DNA of 64,000 nucleotides, from contig NW_008708358.1 of the NCBI RefSeq assembly GCF_000327385.1, forward strand, positions 2,551,489-2,615,488. Direction: 5' to 3'. The DNA is from Lottia gigantea. Taxonomy: Eukaryota > Mollusca > Gastropoda > Lottiidae. The position numbers were made by a program, and so were the translations under genes. The notes beneath the pieces were generated by a model, which saw nothing but the letters and a program-made list of their open reading frames with translations, was not told the DNA's origin and ran no database searches. Within the stretch, counting starts at the first letter, position 1; every line of letters starts with the position of its first letter. This document shows positions 24,354-37,200 of the stretch, piece by piece.

Positions 24354-25769
24354 ACAACTGGGAATAGCTTTATCCAATTTAATAACAAGAATATGGATCC
24401 TATACTCAATATCTCTACCAATCAAATAATTTAAATTACCAAGTGCTCGCTCCGAAGTCCGCGCTCAATAGAATACATCTTAATCCCAAACTATAATTTG
24501 TGATTTTACGAAAGATTATTTCAATTCAGATATTTCCGCTTATCTACCTGAAAATAATTTAATTAAATTTTTAGAGGAAGTGACGTCACCAACCCCAATG
24601 TCTTTATACCCAGTGTATGAAATATAACAATATAACAACTCGGAGTCTATGAACATTAGTCAGGCAATAAAGATAATGTCATAGAGCTATCTGATGGAAC
24701 TTGTCCATCCCAATGGCTATTATAGTTAGCTTGACAATTACGGCCGTACATCTAGAAATGACTTTGTGGGTACCAAGGGAGCAATTCAATAAATTTCTAT
24801 CATATTTGTTCTTCTCCTAGTGTCGTATCAATAACAATACTCTTATCTCGATTTGTTATTCGAGGTCAGGTTCTCTATTCGGTCCGCTCAGTTCAAATAT
24901 TCCGACTTCCATTCTCTAGAGTGAGATCACTGTACTCACTTGCATGTACCTGAATTCTTGGAATTGCTATCTTAGTGTTTACTTTATAGTAGGTCGTTGA
25001 AATTTATGCACAACATAGATAGTCTAAATCTTAATATACTGAAACGAACTTCAACAAACGTGTACCGGCTTTACCACTTTGGTGTTCCTTTCGTAACGAT
25101 CAGTCTGTTTTGGTATTTATGACAATCAAATTTGGTCTTGTAATATATAGAGAGAAAACCGTGATATACGGAAGTAAAACAATAAAGTTATGTTTATTAT
25201 TTGTTCCTAGAACAATTTGGAGCGATAGTTTATTGTTGGTGTCGCCATATATCTGAAAATATGATATACAAAAAACCGTGATATACAGAAAAAGCAATAA
25301 AACTTGAATCACAAATCATGTCCTTGAACAATCTAAAAACAACAATTATGAATATGTAACCTTTCTGAACTGAAGTGAAAGTAAAATATTTGTAAAGTGC
25401 AGACAAAGAAGTTGACGGATTGATTAATTCAGAACTTCTTGTGAGCGACATTAATTCTAAAATAACCTTTTCAATTCCAGTGACATTTTAATTACCTTTT
25501 GTATTCAAGTGGTATGTTTTGTCTTCGAGGGAATGTTAAGAGTAATTCTTGATTTTTTCAAGTCTAAAGATCTCAAAAGGATGGGGAGAATAACCTTTAT
25601 TGCAGTGTAGTGATCTGAAATGTAGATAAACACATCACAAATAAGCATTATAACCGTTCTTATGGTGGGAGGGGGGCTGTGTCCTGCCACATTAAGCTAC
25701 CAATCTTAGGGCCGGGGTAGTAGAATTTGGGATAATCGGACTCAATTTGTTTTCCTCAATCTGGTGATT

Positions 25770-25860
25770 AAAATATAAAATGTAAAAACGTTGTGTGCAA
25801 TAAATTCCCAAAGTATTATGGCAATGTAAATTGTGGAAACGTTGTAAACAACAAAACTGA
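25770..25860 (+). repeat. gttgaaacgttgtg repeat, two units
   Basis: The units are aatgtaaaaacgttgtgtgc and aatgtaaattgtggaaacgt separated by an attatggca block. This is the same family as at 7955 and 17185. Confidence 0.6.
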
Positions 25861-26079
25861 TAATAAGATCAGAGTGTTTTGATAAGTAGATCAAGCAAGC
25901 TATTTGATTCGCTGATATTTGAAACCAGTGAAGGTTAACAACCGTCTTTGAAAATATCGATTTAACAATTCATAATCTAGTGTCTCTTCAATCTCTGGGG
26001 AATACTCAGTTTGTTTGATCAACTTGTTTATTAATGTTTTAGAATTATAATCTGACACTTGAAGCTTTCCTTGAAAATG

Positions 26080-26410
26080 GTTGGTTGATAGATGACAAGT
26101 TATTGTCCGCTTACAGCTAACTGATATCGCAGACTAGGTAGTTGTTGGTAGATGGCAAGTTAATGTCTGTTTCCCGATAACTGATATCTCAGACAAGGTA
26201 GTTGTTGGTAGATGGCAAGTTAACGTCAGCTTCAAGCTAACTGATATCGCAGACTAGGTAATTGTTGGTAGATGGCAAGTTAACGTCCGTTTCCAGCTAA
26301 CTGATATCTCAGATAAGGTAGTTGTTGGTAGATAACAAGTTAATGTCCTCTTACAGCTAACTGATATCACGAACTAGGTAGTTGTTAGTAGATGACAAGT
26401 TAACGTGTTA
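26080..26410 (-). repeat. 60-bp satellite, five to six units in inverse orientation
   Basis: The units read gtagttgttggtagatggca, agttaacgtccgtttccagc, taactgatatctcagac, nearly the exact reverse complement of the array at 10085-10700. It lies in the intron after exon 23680-23870. Confidence 0.92.
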
Positions 26411-26439
26411 ATGTCTGGTGATTTTGAATCAATCGTCTT

Positions 26440-26560
26440 CTTTCATTATTCCAGTCGGTACGGATAATCTGGAAAAGATTAATGCTCGGGGTTTTGGTCA
26501 CTTGAAATGACCTTAGCGAACCTTAGTTGTCATCATTGTTAAAATAAAATGGTACGTTTT
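26440..26560 (+). repeat. Body of the SINE-like element, second copy (5' part missing)
   Basis: It matches the body of 7590-7800 (ccagtcggtacggataatct, ggaaaagattaatgc, ttttggtca, gaaccttag). No A-box region is seen. It directly follows the inverted 60-bp satellite. Confidence 0.38.
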
Positions 26561-27107
26561 TTCTTTCAAAGATAATAAGACGAAAGCGTAATTTAAGAGA
26601 AAGGTTAACCACAGTGCAACTAAATTTACAAAAAAACAAAGAAGAACTATTGCGCAAGATGGCTGTCGTGGCAAGCATTTATCACTAGAATTTAATCTGT
26701 CGCGAAGTCCGCCTACTAGTTTCTACCTAGAATTAGTTCTATTAATTCTACGGATTAAAATAGAATTGTAGAATGGTTTGAAATTTCTATTGTCAGAAAA
26801 ATAATCTCTTCCTTGTCCACGACGACATTTGGTCTTTAGGTTCAACTGAAGAAACAGTGCTAGAGTATAGCCGACTGAGTTATAAATGAAATTGGTTTCA
26901 ATCCATACTGATTTGCTCCTTAATAGCCGAAGGACAGACAAGTAGGAGTTTTTAACATCGTCTGTAGTGGTGATGTTCGGTCAGATAGACTGATCGGTGC
27001 AGAAAACAAAAACAGAAGCGCCACCTATCCACATGGCGTACGGGCCCACAACTGGTTTATTTACTTCTTCTATTTTCTGCTGGATTGATAATCCCTTACA
27101 ATATACG

Positions 27108-27200
27108 ATGTAATAGCCACCTTTCTTGTATCACAGAAATTGTAAATGCAGCGATTTCATTTGATCTGTACGCTAGTGAATATAGTCAAGGATTACTACC
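27108..27200. mobile_element. Foldback MITE, partial copy 5 (one arm)
   Basis: Only the left arm is clear: aatagccacctttcttgtat, cacagaaattgtaaatgcag, tgatctgtacgctagtgaat. The inverse arm is not evident. Confidence 0.5.
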
Positions 27201-28216
27201 TTGATTGAGTATTTGGGGTGCATGGAAGTCGCAAACTAATCCATTACATTCCATTATAACATTCTATAAGACCATCTTCATCATTGGTAAAGATATTAAA
27301 GTCTATATACGGATTATTGACTTTCAATGGGTATGTGGAATTTCCGAAAGGTTATAAAGGAAGCATGGCTTATCGTTGGAATCAGATTAAAACTATTTCT
27401 TCAGACTATCGCTTCTATTCGTCAATATTTAGTGAACACAGTCCTGCTATTAGATGTATCTATTTAGGAAAGTAAGCTGATCGTGACGGGGAACGTCTGG
27501 ACGATAACTGATAACTTCCAACTAGTCTGATATACTACCATAAATAGTTGACTTTAAATCATGGAAATAGACTCGCAATATATTCCACTATCGCCTCATG
27601 AATATTTAAACCTCGTTTATGATGCCGGTCCGTTATTGGACTCTTTAAAACGTGGCGTTATTGTCACCCGTCACGTTACACCGCATGCGAGACTACGCAT
27701 GGTTCTTACATTTAATTACCACACACGAACGTAGTTCACAGCCATTTTGAATGGCTTAATAAGTCGAATTTTGAAAGGGCTATAATATTTTAACTAAGCC
27801 TTCAAATCAAATTTTATGGTTTAGATATGCTTTTAAATGCGATTTGAAGGCATGTATGTGTTATTTCCATGTAAGAATGTGTCGTTATTGTCACCTGTCA
27901 CGTAAGACTGGGACAATTACGTTGGTTGAATTACTCTTGTACAATTAAGTTTATCACAAAGTTGACACATCGTTTGTTATTTTTAACTCTTTCATTCAGA
28001 AATAAACTGAAAACAACAAGTTTTTATAGAAACAATTGTATAAAAATTCGATAGTTCAATCATTGTACAATTTATACTTGGAGTTGAGTTGACAAACACA
28101 AAACATGGTTATTCTCAACTTTTGAGATCATTCTCCTCAACAAGTCAAAAACTGTTACATAATTCTATCGTGTGTGTCCTGAGGTTAACCTCGTATTGGG
28201 TTGAGGTAATGTTCAT

Positions 28217-28362
28217 CAGTGGCGGAGCCAAAGGTGGGCAGAGGGGGCAGCCGCAAGTTTTTCGGGCAAAAATCTCACAATGATATTAGAAATTCGGCCA
28301 ATCTCAGATATCCCCCCCCCCCCGCCCCCCCCCCCCGGGACATAAACATGGCTCCGCCACTG
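28217..28362. mobile_element. hAT-type MITE, complete, 146 bases
   Basis: The terminal inverted repeats CAGTGGCGGAGCCA and TGGCTCCGCCACTG are perfect, and the element is flanked on both sides by the 8-base duplication ATGTTCAT (28209-28216 and 28363-28370). An 8-base target duplication with CAGNGGCG ends is typical of hAT elements. The interior carries ttcgggcaaaaatctcaca, a ttagaaattcggcc block and two long C runs, with no transposase. Perfect ends and duplication suggest recent insertion into the intron. Confidence 0.92.
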
Positions 28363-30380
28363 ATGTTCATGATGCTTGGTTTTATGATTATACATCTGAC
28401 CGCACTATTGTATATTTTTAGGATGTGTATAAGTTTCAATATCTAGCCTTCAATCCACAGCTCTCGACCCTAATTGTTTCAGGTCCCCAGAATCCCCTTC
28501 AGCGCGATAAATTTACGCTATGTTCCGTCTCTTCAGCCAAATGTCCCATGTACGATATCCATATGAAATACTAGGTTCAAAACAGCCACAGTCATGGCTG
28601 CGTCCACGTTATTATAAGTAGACGTGGGATTCCCATAGTTCATCTTGTCTGGAACGTACTCTTCGATGAAACTGGATATAGCATGAGCAAGAGGTATATA
28701 AGGAATCAAATATTTTCGATTGAGCTATTCAGTACGGTTGAACGACATCGTTGATTGAGTTGAAGCTACAGGAATCAATATATCCTCGGAGTAAACAATA
28801 TGTAAAGTCAATGATGATATACTATAGCTACCTATTATTGGTTAATTAGTGGAACTCGACCCGGTCACTGCAGTCCATTATATAGGAATAGCAACTGGAT
28901 AATGCTAATTAACGACATTTCAAATAACTTCCTAACTAATATCTGCCCAGGCTGATCAAAGTACAGATCTAAATGATTCCATGTTTCTGTCATCCATCAA
29001 ACTGTACGAAACGAAACATCGATATCTTCGTTTTAATGATATTTTTTAACATTCATTCATTATATTGTCTGAATGTTAGACAGGACCACGTCCTTGTGTA
29101 TTGGGCCTCATGACCCATTGGGTATTCTGACCCATGTAAAATAAATAGTTTATTAATGTTATCATTTTTATTAAAGCCCAAGAATGAGCGGGGTTCTTGG
29201 TTAATATATTTTTAGCCGTAACGTAGGACAACTCCTAATGCAAGGTGTAACTGTACTAATGGAAGCATTGTCTGTTGCAAAAGCATTAAATGCCTCACAG
29301 AAACGCCACTGCTACAATTCATTAAGTTGGGTTGGGGAATAGTAACGCGACTGAGTTCCAAGCTATTCTTGAGACCCCCCCCCCCCCCCCTCTAAGTAGG
29401 CGGTTGAAACGCCACTGCGAAGAGAAACCTTGACCCTGGACGATGCACTTGGTATCACCTTGATTACTGACCAGGACATGACAGATGTTTATGTCCAATT
29501 TCATATATGTCAAATAATCACGGTACAATAGACCACGAACAAATCTTATTACTATATTAATTGGAAAAGTGAAGTGGGTCTATTCTACTGGTTTATTATA
29601 AATACAGATGCTTTAATCAGTAAATCAGCGAGGTCATCAGAAAGGATACGAGATGAAGCTTTTACGTTCCATTTATCCGCAATTTGTTTTGTTTTTGAAG
29701 AGGTCAACTTCATGCATTGTACAATGAGGGAAATTTTTCACGACAGCAGCACTATCACAGGCTTGTACTTGTTGAGGGATCTTTAATTAGTACAAGGTTT
29801 TGTAAGGTTTGGTTACCGAGAAAATTAGAATAACAAAGATTTATATAATGCCATTACTTGCTTAAATTATCAAACCCCCTGTCGTCCATACTAAAAGGTC
29901 ATACTGTATTAAGCTCTATCAGATTGAATTGATTAATTAATGAATAATATTGCACCCCTTGAAGACATTTACTGAATGGTTTACAGACTCGAATGTTATT
30001 TGCCTATAAGCTTCTTAATGGTATATAAAACCTCGACAAAACACTCGCTGTAGGAAAACCATTGTCCTAGAAAACCTTGACATTATTATCCCGATGTTAA
30101 TTAAAACAGATGAATAATTAATGATTTAATTACTTTCGTTCCAATATTCTGTTAAGATTATAATTATCTCCCTTTTCGCGCTATCATAACTTTTTCTAGA
30201 CTTAAAGAAGCACACCCACTCAAATTCTCTTATCTTAAAGGAATACTACCATTTAGAATGAACATAAAATGTAAATTCTGACTTTGACCAATGAGAGTAA
30301 ACTAGTCTGATATGTTTAGTCAGTCATAAATTGATCTGATTGTATCTCATGATGTTGACCTTGCAGATCATGCTTATCAC

Positions 30381-30480
30381 CCCTGATGGTACTTCTCTTC
30401 GGCGAAGTCCACTTCTATATAACTTTCACTCCCAATTTTACCATATTTTGGACGAAACCTTTTGATCGAAAATGCAGGTA
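30381..30480 (+). repeat. Dispersed repeat with tggtacttctcttcgg core, copy 2
   Basis: It matches 1562-1660 closely over its first 45 bases and loosely after that (ttttggacgaaaccttttga). The stem acttc...gaagt is perfect here. The element type is unknown. Confidence 0.6.
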
Positions 30481-31143
30481 TATTCAGACCTAAAATGACA
30501 AAACAACATAGTTGTGTTTGTAAACCTGAAAAATGTGCCAGTCATTGCGTATTAGGATCAATAAAATGATTTAAACCGGAAATGACGTCATATATGAGCG
30601 ACGTCACCGCCTGCTGGAAACTGCTTGGATAGAAACATTTTAACTAAATATAATTTTGACTTCAGATGAGAATTATGTAAGCTATGTATGTCTGTGGGTC
30701 ATGTGGGAAATTTATAATCTGATTTCCGGGATTGATTCTGCCCACCAACACTCCCCTCCAGCCATCTACAACATCTAAATTAATGATGGTTATGTACAGC
30801 GATTTTCAGACCAGAATAATCAAACCAAGATAAACATTATTGGCTATCAGAACTCCTCTACGTGAATGCCTAGGACTTTAATAGAATTTAAAGGGCTCAG
30901 AGCAGGTTATTCTTTCCCTATGTCCCTATAGTGACTAATTTTGTGTGGCTAGTCGATAGTGAATGAAAGCCGTTAATCGAACCGTCAGAGGCAGAGACAT
31001 CAGAATGTGTCTAACCAGAAAATAATTCGAACCAATCGCACCTAATGGCCCAGAAGACGACGATCAAACCAGCTGTGCTACTCCACTGCCACAAAAAAGT
31101 TTTTTAAATTGTTTTCAAATTTGTATCTTTTTTCTCATTTCAG

Positions 31144-31830
31144 ACATGTTACATTCAACTGCAGAAAACTTCACAGAGAGACGAAAAACATCAGATATTT
31201 CTCCATCTGTCTAAATTACTGACCTCGTCTTTGGAATTAATCCGAGGTCGTCAGTCGTTACATTTCACAGCGTTAAGTACGATCAATCGGATTATAGATA
31301 TGTGTATAGTGCACAGGAATTATGAATACGGCTCCGTTACAAAAAGTGCTGATTTTGACACTCCGGCTGATAACAAGGATATATGGCCCTCTACTATCAA
31401 ACGTAAGGAGCAAGGAGTTGGCAAACATGAGGAAAGTGGACAATCCACTCTTAACAGAATTGCCTCACTTCATAAAAGGAGAACGAGTGTTCATGATACG
31501 CATGCGGATAAACATAACGATGAGGAGGAAGATGGAAAACATTGTCCTCTTCATCAAAACAGGACACCGTTGGAAATTATGATGTCGATGGACCCTAGCT
31601 GCCTCATGTCGGTGTTACATAATAATATTACTATGCATAAACGGATTATCGGTACCCGCCAAAAGTGCACTCCTTCCGTCAGGTGGCGCCACTGTACGCA
31701 TCATTGTTTACAGATTCTAAGTGCCCGGATTGTTACTGTGATGTGTCATGGAAGTATTGTGCAAAACAAAATAGTGAGTGGTGGACATGTTCGGACTTTA
31801 GTTGAAGCCTTAGATCCTAACCATGATCCG
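31144..31830 (+). CDS. ARM-like gene, third coding exon (helical region with charged insert)
   Basis: The acceptor tttctcatttcag and donor gtaagt bound 687 bases (229 codons, phase 0 at both ends). The first part is helical (TCYIQLQKTSQRDEKHQIFL, then LSKLLTSSLELIRGRQSLHF). A hydrophilic insert rich in Lys, Arg, His and Asp follows (a TSVHDTHADKHNDEEEDGKH stretch), probably a disordered loop. The last 50 codons resume a helical repeat: HCLQILSARIVTVMCHGSIV, then IVSGGHVRTLVEALDPNHDP. That end is the first half of an armadillo-type repeat, with Gly and hydrophobic spacing as in ARM helix 3, and it is completed by the next exon. The frame stays open about 150 bases past the donor, but the protein pattern stops at the splice site. 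Confidence 0.85.
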
Positions 31831-33834
31831 GTAAGTACCTTTATCATTGAATCTGAAGTGCTGGTTATTGTAAATCGTGTCACTATACGATGCGTACAAT
31901 ATTGGTGTATATCTCCGTGTACTTTGCGTTTCATCAGTCGGCTCAACCTTCGCCAATGTTCTTTATTCTCCTTGAGTTGAACATTGACCATTCTACTCCC
32001 GAAGTTGACACGAATGATGTTTCTTTTGACTTGTTTCATTTACCGTCTCTGATTCTGGACACATCTTTATCCGATTAGATACAGTAGCATCGCCCTTGAA
32101 ATCAAACTTTAAATTTACAGATCACCTTTACTCACACATAACTACACACAGGTAATGACTACAAGACACCCATAGAAAATATAAGAAGTGGACATTAGAG
32201 AGGTTTTCTGTTTCCCAATGAACTACATGACCAATTACGAAAAACCAACAGAAATATATAAAACGAAATATAGAAACATTGCATCAATCAGACTATAGTG
32301 TTATGAATCATAGTTATAGCCAGGAGATTAATCAGAAACATCTAAACAACTACATTAGTTAATTAAATAATAAAATAAACCGACCGTTCCCAGTCATTAA
32401 ATCACGCTTTATATTTTACTAGGATCATCATTTCTATTTGGAATTTTAGCCTACATTTTATAAAGAATCTCGTTAACTAGAAATAATTATTTTGTCGCAA
32501 CCTTTGTCGGGATTTCACTTTTTAAAAGAATGGTCTTTTGATCTCGGAGCTAGATTGATTCTGTGACAATCGACAGCTCAATAAGTACTCTTGGTTCCAC
32601 TTCAATCGTGTCTCAACAACCAACATACGACAAAGAGCTGAAGACTTTCCTTTGTTACAACTTGTTTGTCAACCATTTGTCGCTCGGGGCCAGTTTATTA
32701 CCTTCGTTAATATAGAGAGAATTGACCTATCCTTTTACAGTAATCAGAAAAAAATCGAATGAGAATTCTGTTTTGAACATTGTCTTGTCTGTTGGCACAT
32801 TCAAGTATTGGTGTTGTTCAGGACATGGTGATCAACTTGTACCTACAAGTTTTTTTTTTTTTGACAAGCCATTAATAATTCTAGCAAAGAAGATTCTTAC
32901 TCTCTACCCTAAGTTCCTCTGCGTAGGGCTTTGTTTCAGAAAACATTTTGCCTTGAGAAATTTCAACTCGTTCACCAATGCCAGTGATACAGTCTGGATA
33001 AAGAATGTCGCAAAATTTACCTCGTTACACACGATATGGTCTTGTCTGTTTTCACCAATATCTGAATCAAAAGCAGAAAAGTAAATTAGGACGCAATCAG
33101 TCCATGTCATCTATAGAATATATATAGAACAAGACTCGGTATAAGTTTGGATATTTCTTGTCAAAACCTATATTGATGACGGTTTATTTTAGGATTAGAC
33201 ACGTGAATGCTCCATCAATGCCGGACTCCACGGCTTTTCTTTAATATATATTTTTAGCTTGGATTGAGAAATGTCAAGAAGGCAGACGATTGAATTTATT
33301 AGCTTAATTATATCACATTTTTTATGAATTGTTAACAAATTGCGTTAAATATACAATGTTGAGAACGGTTATGGTAACTGCCTAAAATTCTGCGGTCAGG
33401 TCAGACCAACTTTTCTGAAGAAAATATAACCATCATTTTGTCGAAAGTGTACTATTGTTCAATGTAAATTACATAATTACGACACATGCTTATCGCAAGA
33501 TGTTCAAGAGAATAGGAACATTGTTTTTAGAATGCCCAGTGCCCGTGTGTTATGCTTCCAATGGCCTGTTTTGGATTGTGGTGACAAGGCAGGGATTGTC
33601 TGTTTGGGAAAACGTCAGTAGCTTTACTTTTGCGGTCATTGTACCTCAACCGAAGGTCATTGGTATCTGTAAGCTGTCAAACTATCAAATCAATTCCTAG
33701 TACTCGAATTCCTAGTTCGTGACGTCCTCAACATTGATATTGTAACTATCTGTCGAACGTCTCTGATTATTCATTTAATGTGGTCACGATACGTTCGGAC
33801 AAAATACGGCTGTCATGTCATATCATCTCAGACA

Positions 33835-34215
33835 ATAGCGGCAATGCGATTGGTAGCTGCAGTTGTTTTTTCTAAACACAATGATATTGGTAGTTGTTTT
33901 TTCAAAACGCAATGATATTGGTAGTTGTTGTTTCAAAACGAAATGCTATTGGTGGTTGTTGTTTTTAAACGAAATGCCATTGGTGGTTGTTGTTTTTAAA
34001 CGCAATGATATTGGTAGTTGTTGTTTCAAAACGAAATGCTATTGGTGGTTGTTGTTTTTAAACGCAATGCTATTGGTAGTTGTTGTTTCAAAACGCAATG
34101 ATATTGGCAGTAGTTGTTTCAAAACGCAATGCTATTGGTAGCTGCAGTTTTAAAAGCAATGTTATTGGTAGTTGTTGTTTCTAAACGCAATGCTATTGGT
34201 TGCTGCATGTTCGAA
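33835..34215 (+). repeat. 31-bp minisatellite, 12-13 units, each with an ATTGG box
   Basis: The unit is tggtagttgttgtttcaaaa followed by cgcaatgctat and varies at a few sites. Every unit carries ATTGG, the reverse complement of CCAAT. Several units are exactly 31 bases. The 92-codon open frame across it is a by-product. Confidence 0.9.
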
Positions 34216-37200
34216 ACGCAGTGAGACTGGCCCAAGCGCGATTTTGTTGTTACAGTTTCTGTTTCTGAAATCACGCTGTGGTCAAATTTGGAAATAACAT
34301 GAATAATGTGTCAAATAATCGTATGGACAAGACCAAATGATTGTCTTGTAGCACATGTAAATGTAAAAATATCTAAAAAACCAATCGATTTGGTCAGTGT
34401 CCTTTCTTCGTCTACGGTTATTCTATTCTCAGCTATCATTAAAAACATTTTATTTCTTTCAAGTAAAATATGGAAGTCTTTAAATGAAGTATTTGTCTTT
34501 CTTCGTTCAGCTACCAAATTCAATTTTTCCGCTCGAAGAAGCAACAATTATATGAAAGAAAGTTATAACTGCCGTTGTTCTTCTTTAGGAGTTTCTGTGA
34601 TTAGTCCGAAACAACTTAACTCTACCATTGCCTTTGACAGCCATTTGATTATTATAGGCACAGGTTTATGGAGAAAACCATTGGTGAAATCATATTATGC
34701 AACGTTTCGACGTGTTTCTGTTGTCGTCCTCACGCACACGAAGAAGCTATTAAACTGTTTTTAAACTTGTTGCGTTTTGATAGCTATTTTATATTTGGCA
34801 ATTGCCGGTTCTAAAGGTCTCTATATGATTCAAACAAATTGTCAAGCACACCAGGGTGCTATTTGATTTTTTTTCTAATATTTTGATGAAATGAGTAATC
34901 GTTGTTTTATGAACTTCATTTAGTTATAATATCTACAAACTCTTTCCAGTTTTAAATTCTATTAACACTCATTGCAGACAACACATGTTTCTAATTATAC
35001 CAATTAAATAGGTTTATATTTCAACTTACAACAGTGTAAAACAAAGCATGATGGCTATTTCCGCTTCTCTATCTGAAATAACTCTCAGAGGACAGATAAG
35101 AGTTGGGCTGTTTCGGGCTAGTTAGAGATGTGAAGAGCTCTAATGAAGTGGAAACAAAGTTAATTTCTTTATCATTACCTTCTTGTGTTTTCTCTCAGTC
35201 TTTTCAATCATTCATTAACTTCTGGAGAAGGTAGCCTTTTTATCCTCTTCAAGTTCTGTCAATTTAAAAACACTGGTCCTAATTACTTGTGGTTCTCTTA
35301 AAGGTCCCTAGATAGTTGGGAATGGAAACTGGCAAGGACCTTGCTACTCTACTAAAAATACTCATATTTGCTTCAAACCAAATAAAGTGGTGAAACCTTG
35401 TAAGAAAACCTTCATCGTACTTGGACTTGGATTTATAGGAGTTAAATATATAATTTTGGAGATTGTACGTATTGAACTTCCGGATCTGTTCATCCTCAAC
35501 TTTCGGCCTTGCAGATTTTAAAGTATGCTTGATCACAGAAATGCAAACATGGCTGTTATAGGTATCTATCGATTGAAAGGCGTGAGTAATATCAACCAGT
35601 AGAATTTTGAGCACCTTTTGTGATTAAGTTTTCGGACCGTTCGGCAACTTTCAGCAGTTTCAGCCAGTTAAGTGCGAGCTGGTCTTTAACAGTCAACGAT
35701 CTGTATTCGGTCAGTTTTATACCAAAGTACGTGACAATTACGATCAATTCCAACGGTTGTAGGGCAACTAGCCTAGATTCAGAGGTGAACACTTTCCTAT
35801 TGTGAAAATCACAGTACTGGAATTGAGTTATTTGTGCAAAACTATATGTGACTTAAGAATAAGGTATTATTTCATGCAGACTACATTGACTTCGCTCATC
35901 AGAACTTTGCTTTCGTCATCGCAATATTATTGGAGTTATATTCCCTACTTGAATCGTTATAGTTTTATGCAATTATGGCGTGTCAGGCATCACTTAACCT
36001 CAGAAAATACTAAAAATATTTTTAGATCTATAACAATTTCGTGTTGGGTTTTATTTTATATCTTTTTGACATAAAAAAGCTTATCGGTGACGTGAAAACT
36101 TTGAGTTCGGCCTCTTCTTTAGACTTACGTACGTCATTCGCTTTATGGAGGATGTAAATGATATGAAAGGAATGGAAATTTTACGCCTTGCTTTTCTCTT
36201 TGTTATAGGGTTAATGTAATGAAATAAGATTTATGCCCTTTCTGCTCTTGGATGGAATAAGATAAGGTCACGCAGTGTAAAGTGAGCGAAAGGACAACGG
36301 CAATGCCCTTCATTAGTAACAAGAGGATTGAGAACTCCACTGCCACGTTGTATGCACTACAAGCAAAGACTTAAAGGGGAACAGTTGGCATTTTCGGGGA
36401 TTGATTTGGGTCTTTATTGTGCTTTAATATGTGTTTTCTATATATGGCATAGAGTCACTAAAATTTGTGTCGAATTTTTATTTTTCAATAATTATGGATT
36501 TGAAGGTTCAAATTTCGACGATGAGCTGTGAACCCTATTACTGATTATATTAGCTAAAAAAATCCTGTTTCTGAAACTAAGGTATGATTGGTCGAACGGA
36601 TAGTGAAGGTGCTCCTTAAATTCAATCCAGTAAATGCACATCAGGTCTCATAAGCTTCTTGCCAGAACAATTACTTCTCTTGCTACAGTAAACTGTTTTG
36701 ACCCAGTCTTTGTAGACCATTGTAACGAGGTGAACAAGTTGCAAATTGAAGACGATTTAAGATCGTCATTATTGATTAAATTCCGTTTTGTAGACTTTAC
36801 CACTTGGGAAAATAATAGAATTTAACACGTAACAATTGATTGCAGACATGATTATTCTATATATGGTAACGTAAGTACGCAAAAATCGATGACGTAATGA
36901 TCTGAAACACTGAAATGAAGACGTCACATCTTTGAATTTTAGTCTTGTGGATGTGAAGAGCCTAGAAATAATATCCTAAAGTTCTTTTGTGTAAGGACCT
37001 ACAGATGATTTGACAATTATTCTAGGTCATCTTCCTTGCTTGCCAGCAATAGTACTATACCAACACAAAATGTTTTGATAGACATGTTTTGGTGAAAACT
37101 ATGCTCTACTTTTCAATTAATGCCTGAAAATTACGCAGATTTTTCCTATACATTTTAGTCTTAATATTGGAATTTAATGCCCATTTCCAAAGCTGTCTCG

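Larger units (their letters stand above)
23871..31143. other. Intron 2 of the ARM-like gene (7.3 kb)
   Basis: It is bounded by a gtaaga donor and a tttctcatttcag acceptor, both phase 0. It contains a foldback MITE (23970-24216), a hammerhead-like motif (24311-24353), an inverted 60-bp satellite (26080-26410), an hAT-type MITE (28209-28370) and other dispersed repeats. Nothing else is recognised between them. The phase-0 bounds mean an unseen symmetric exon cannot be excluded. Confidence 0.75.

Noticed and set aside
24300-24700. A Penelope-like element body next to the hammerhead-like motif
   Set aside because: No reverse-transcriptase or endonuclease motif can be read on either strand nearby, so only the short motif is reported.
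29290-29420. A second hAT MITE with aaacgccactg ends
   Set aside because: Two right-type ends (near 29310 and 29417) lie in the same orientation with no left TIR or target duplication, so no element can be bounded.
34306-36831. Cluster of 60-150-codon frames on both strands as a gene or transposon
   Set aside because: The frames overlap on both strands, lack family motifs, and have no splice signals that join them.
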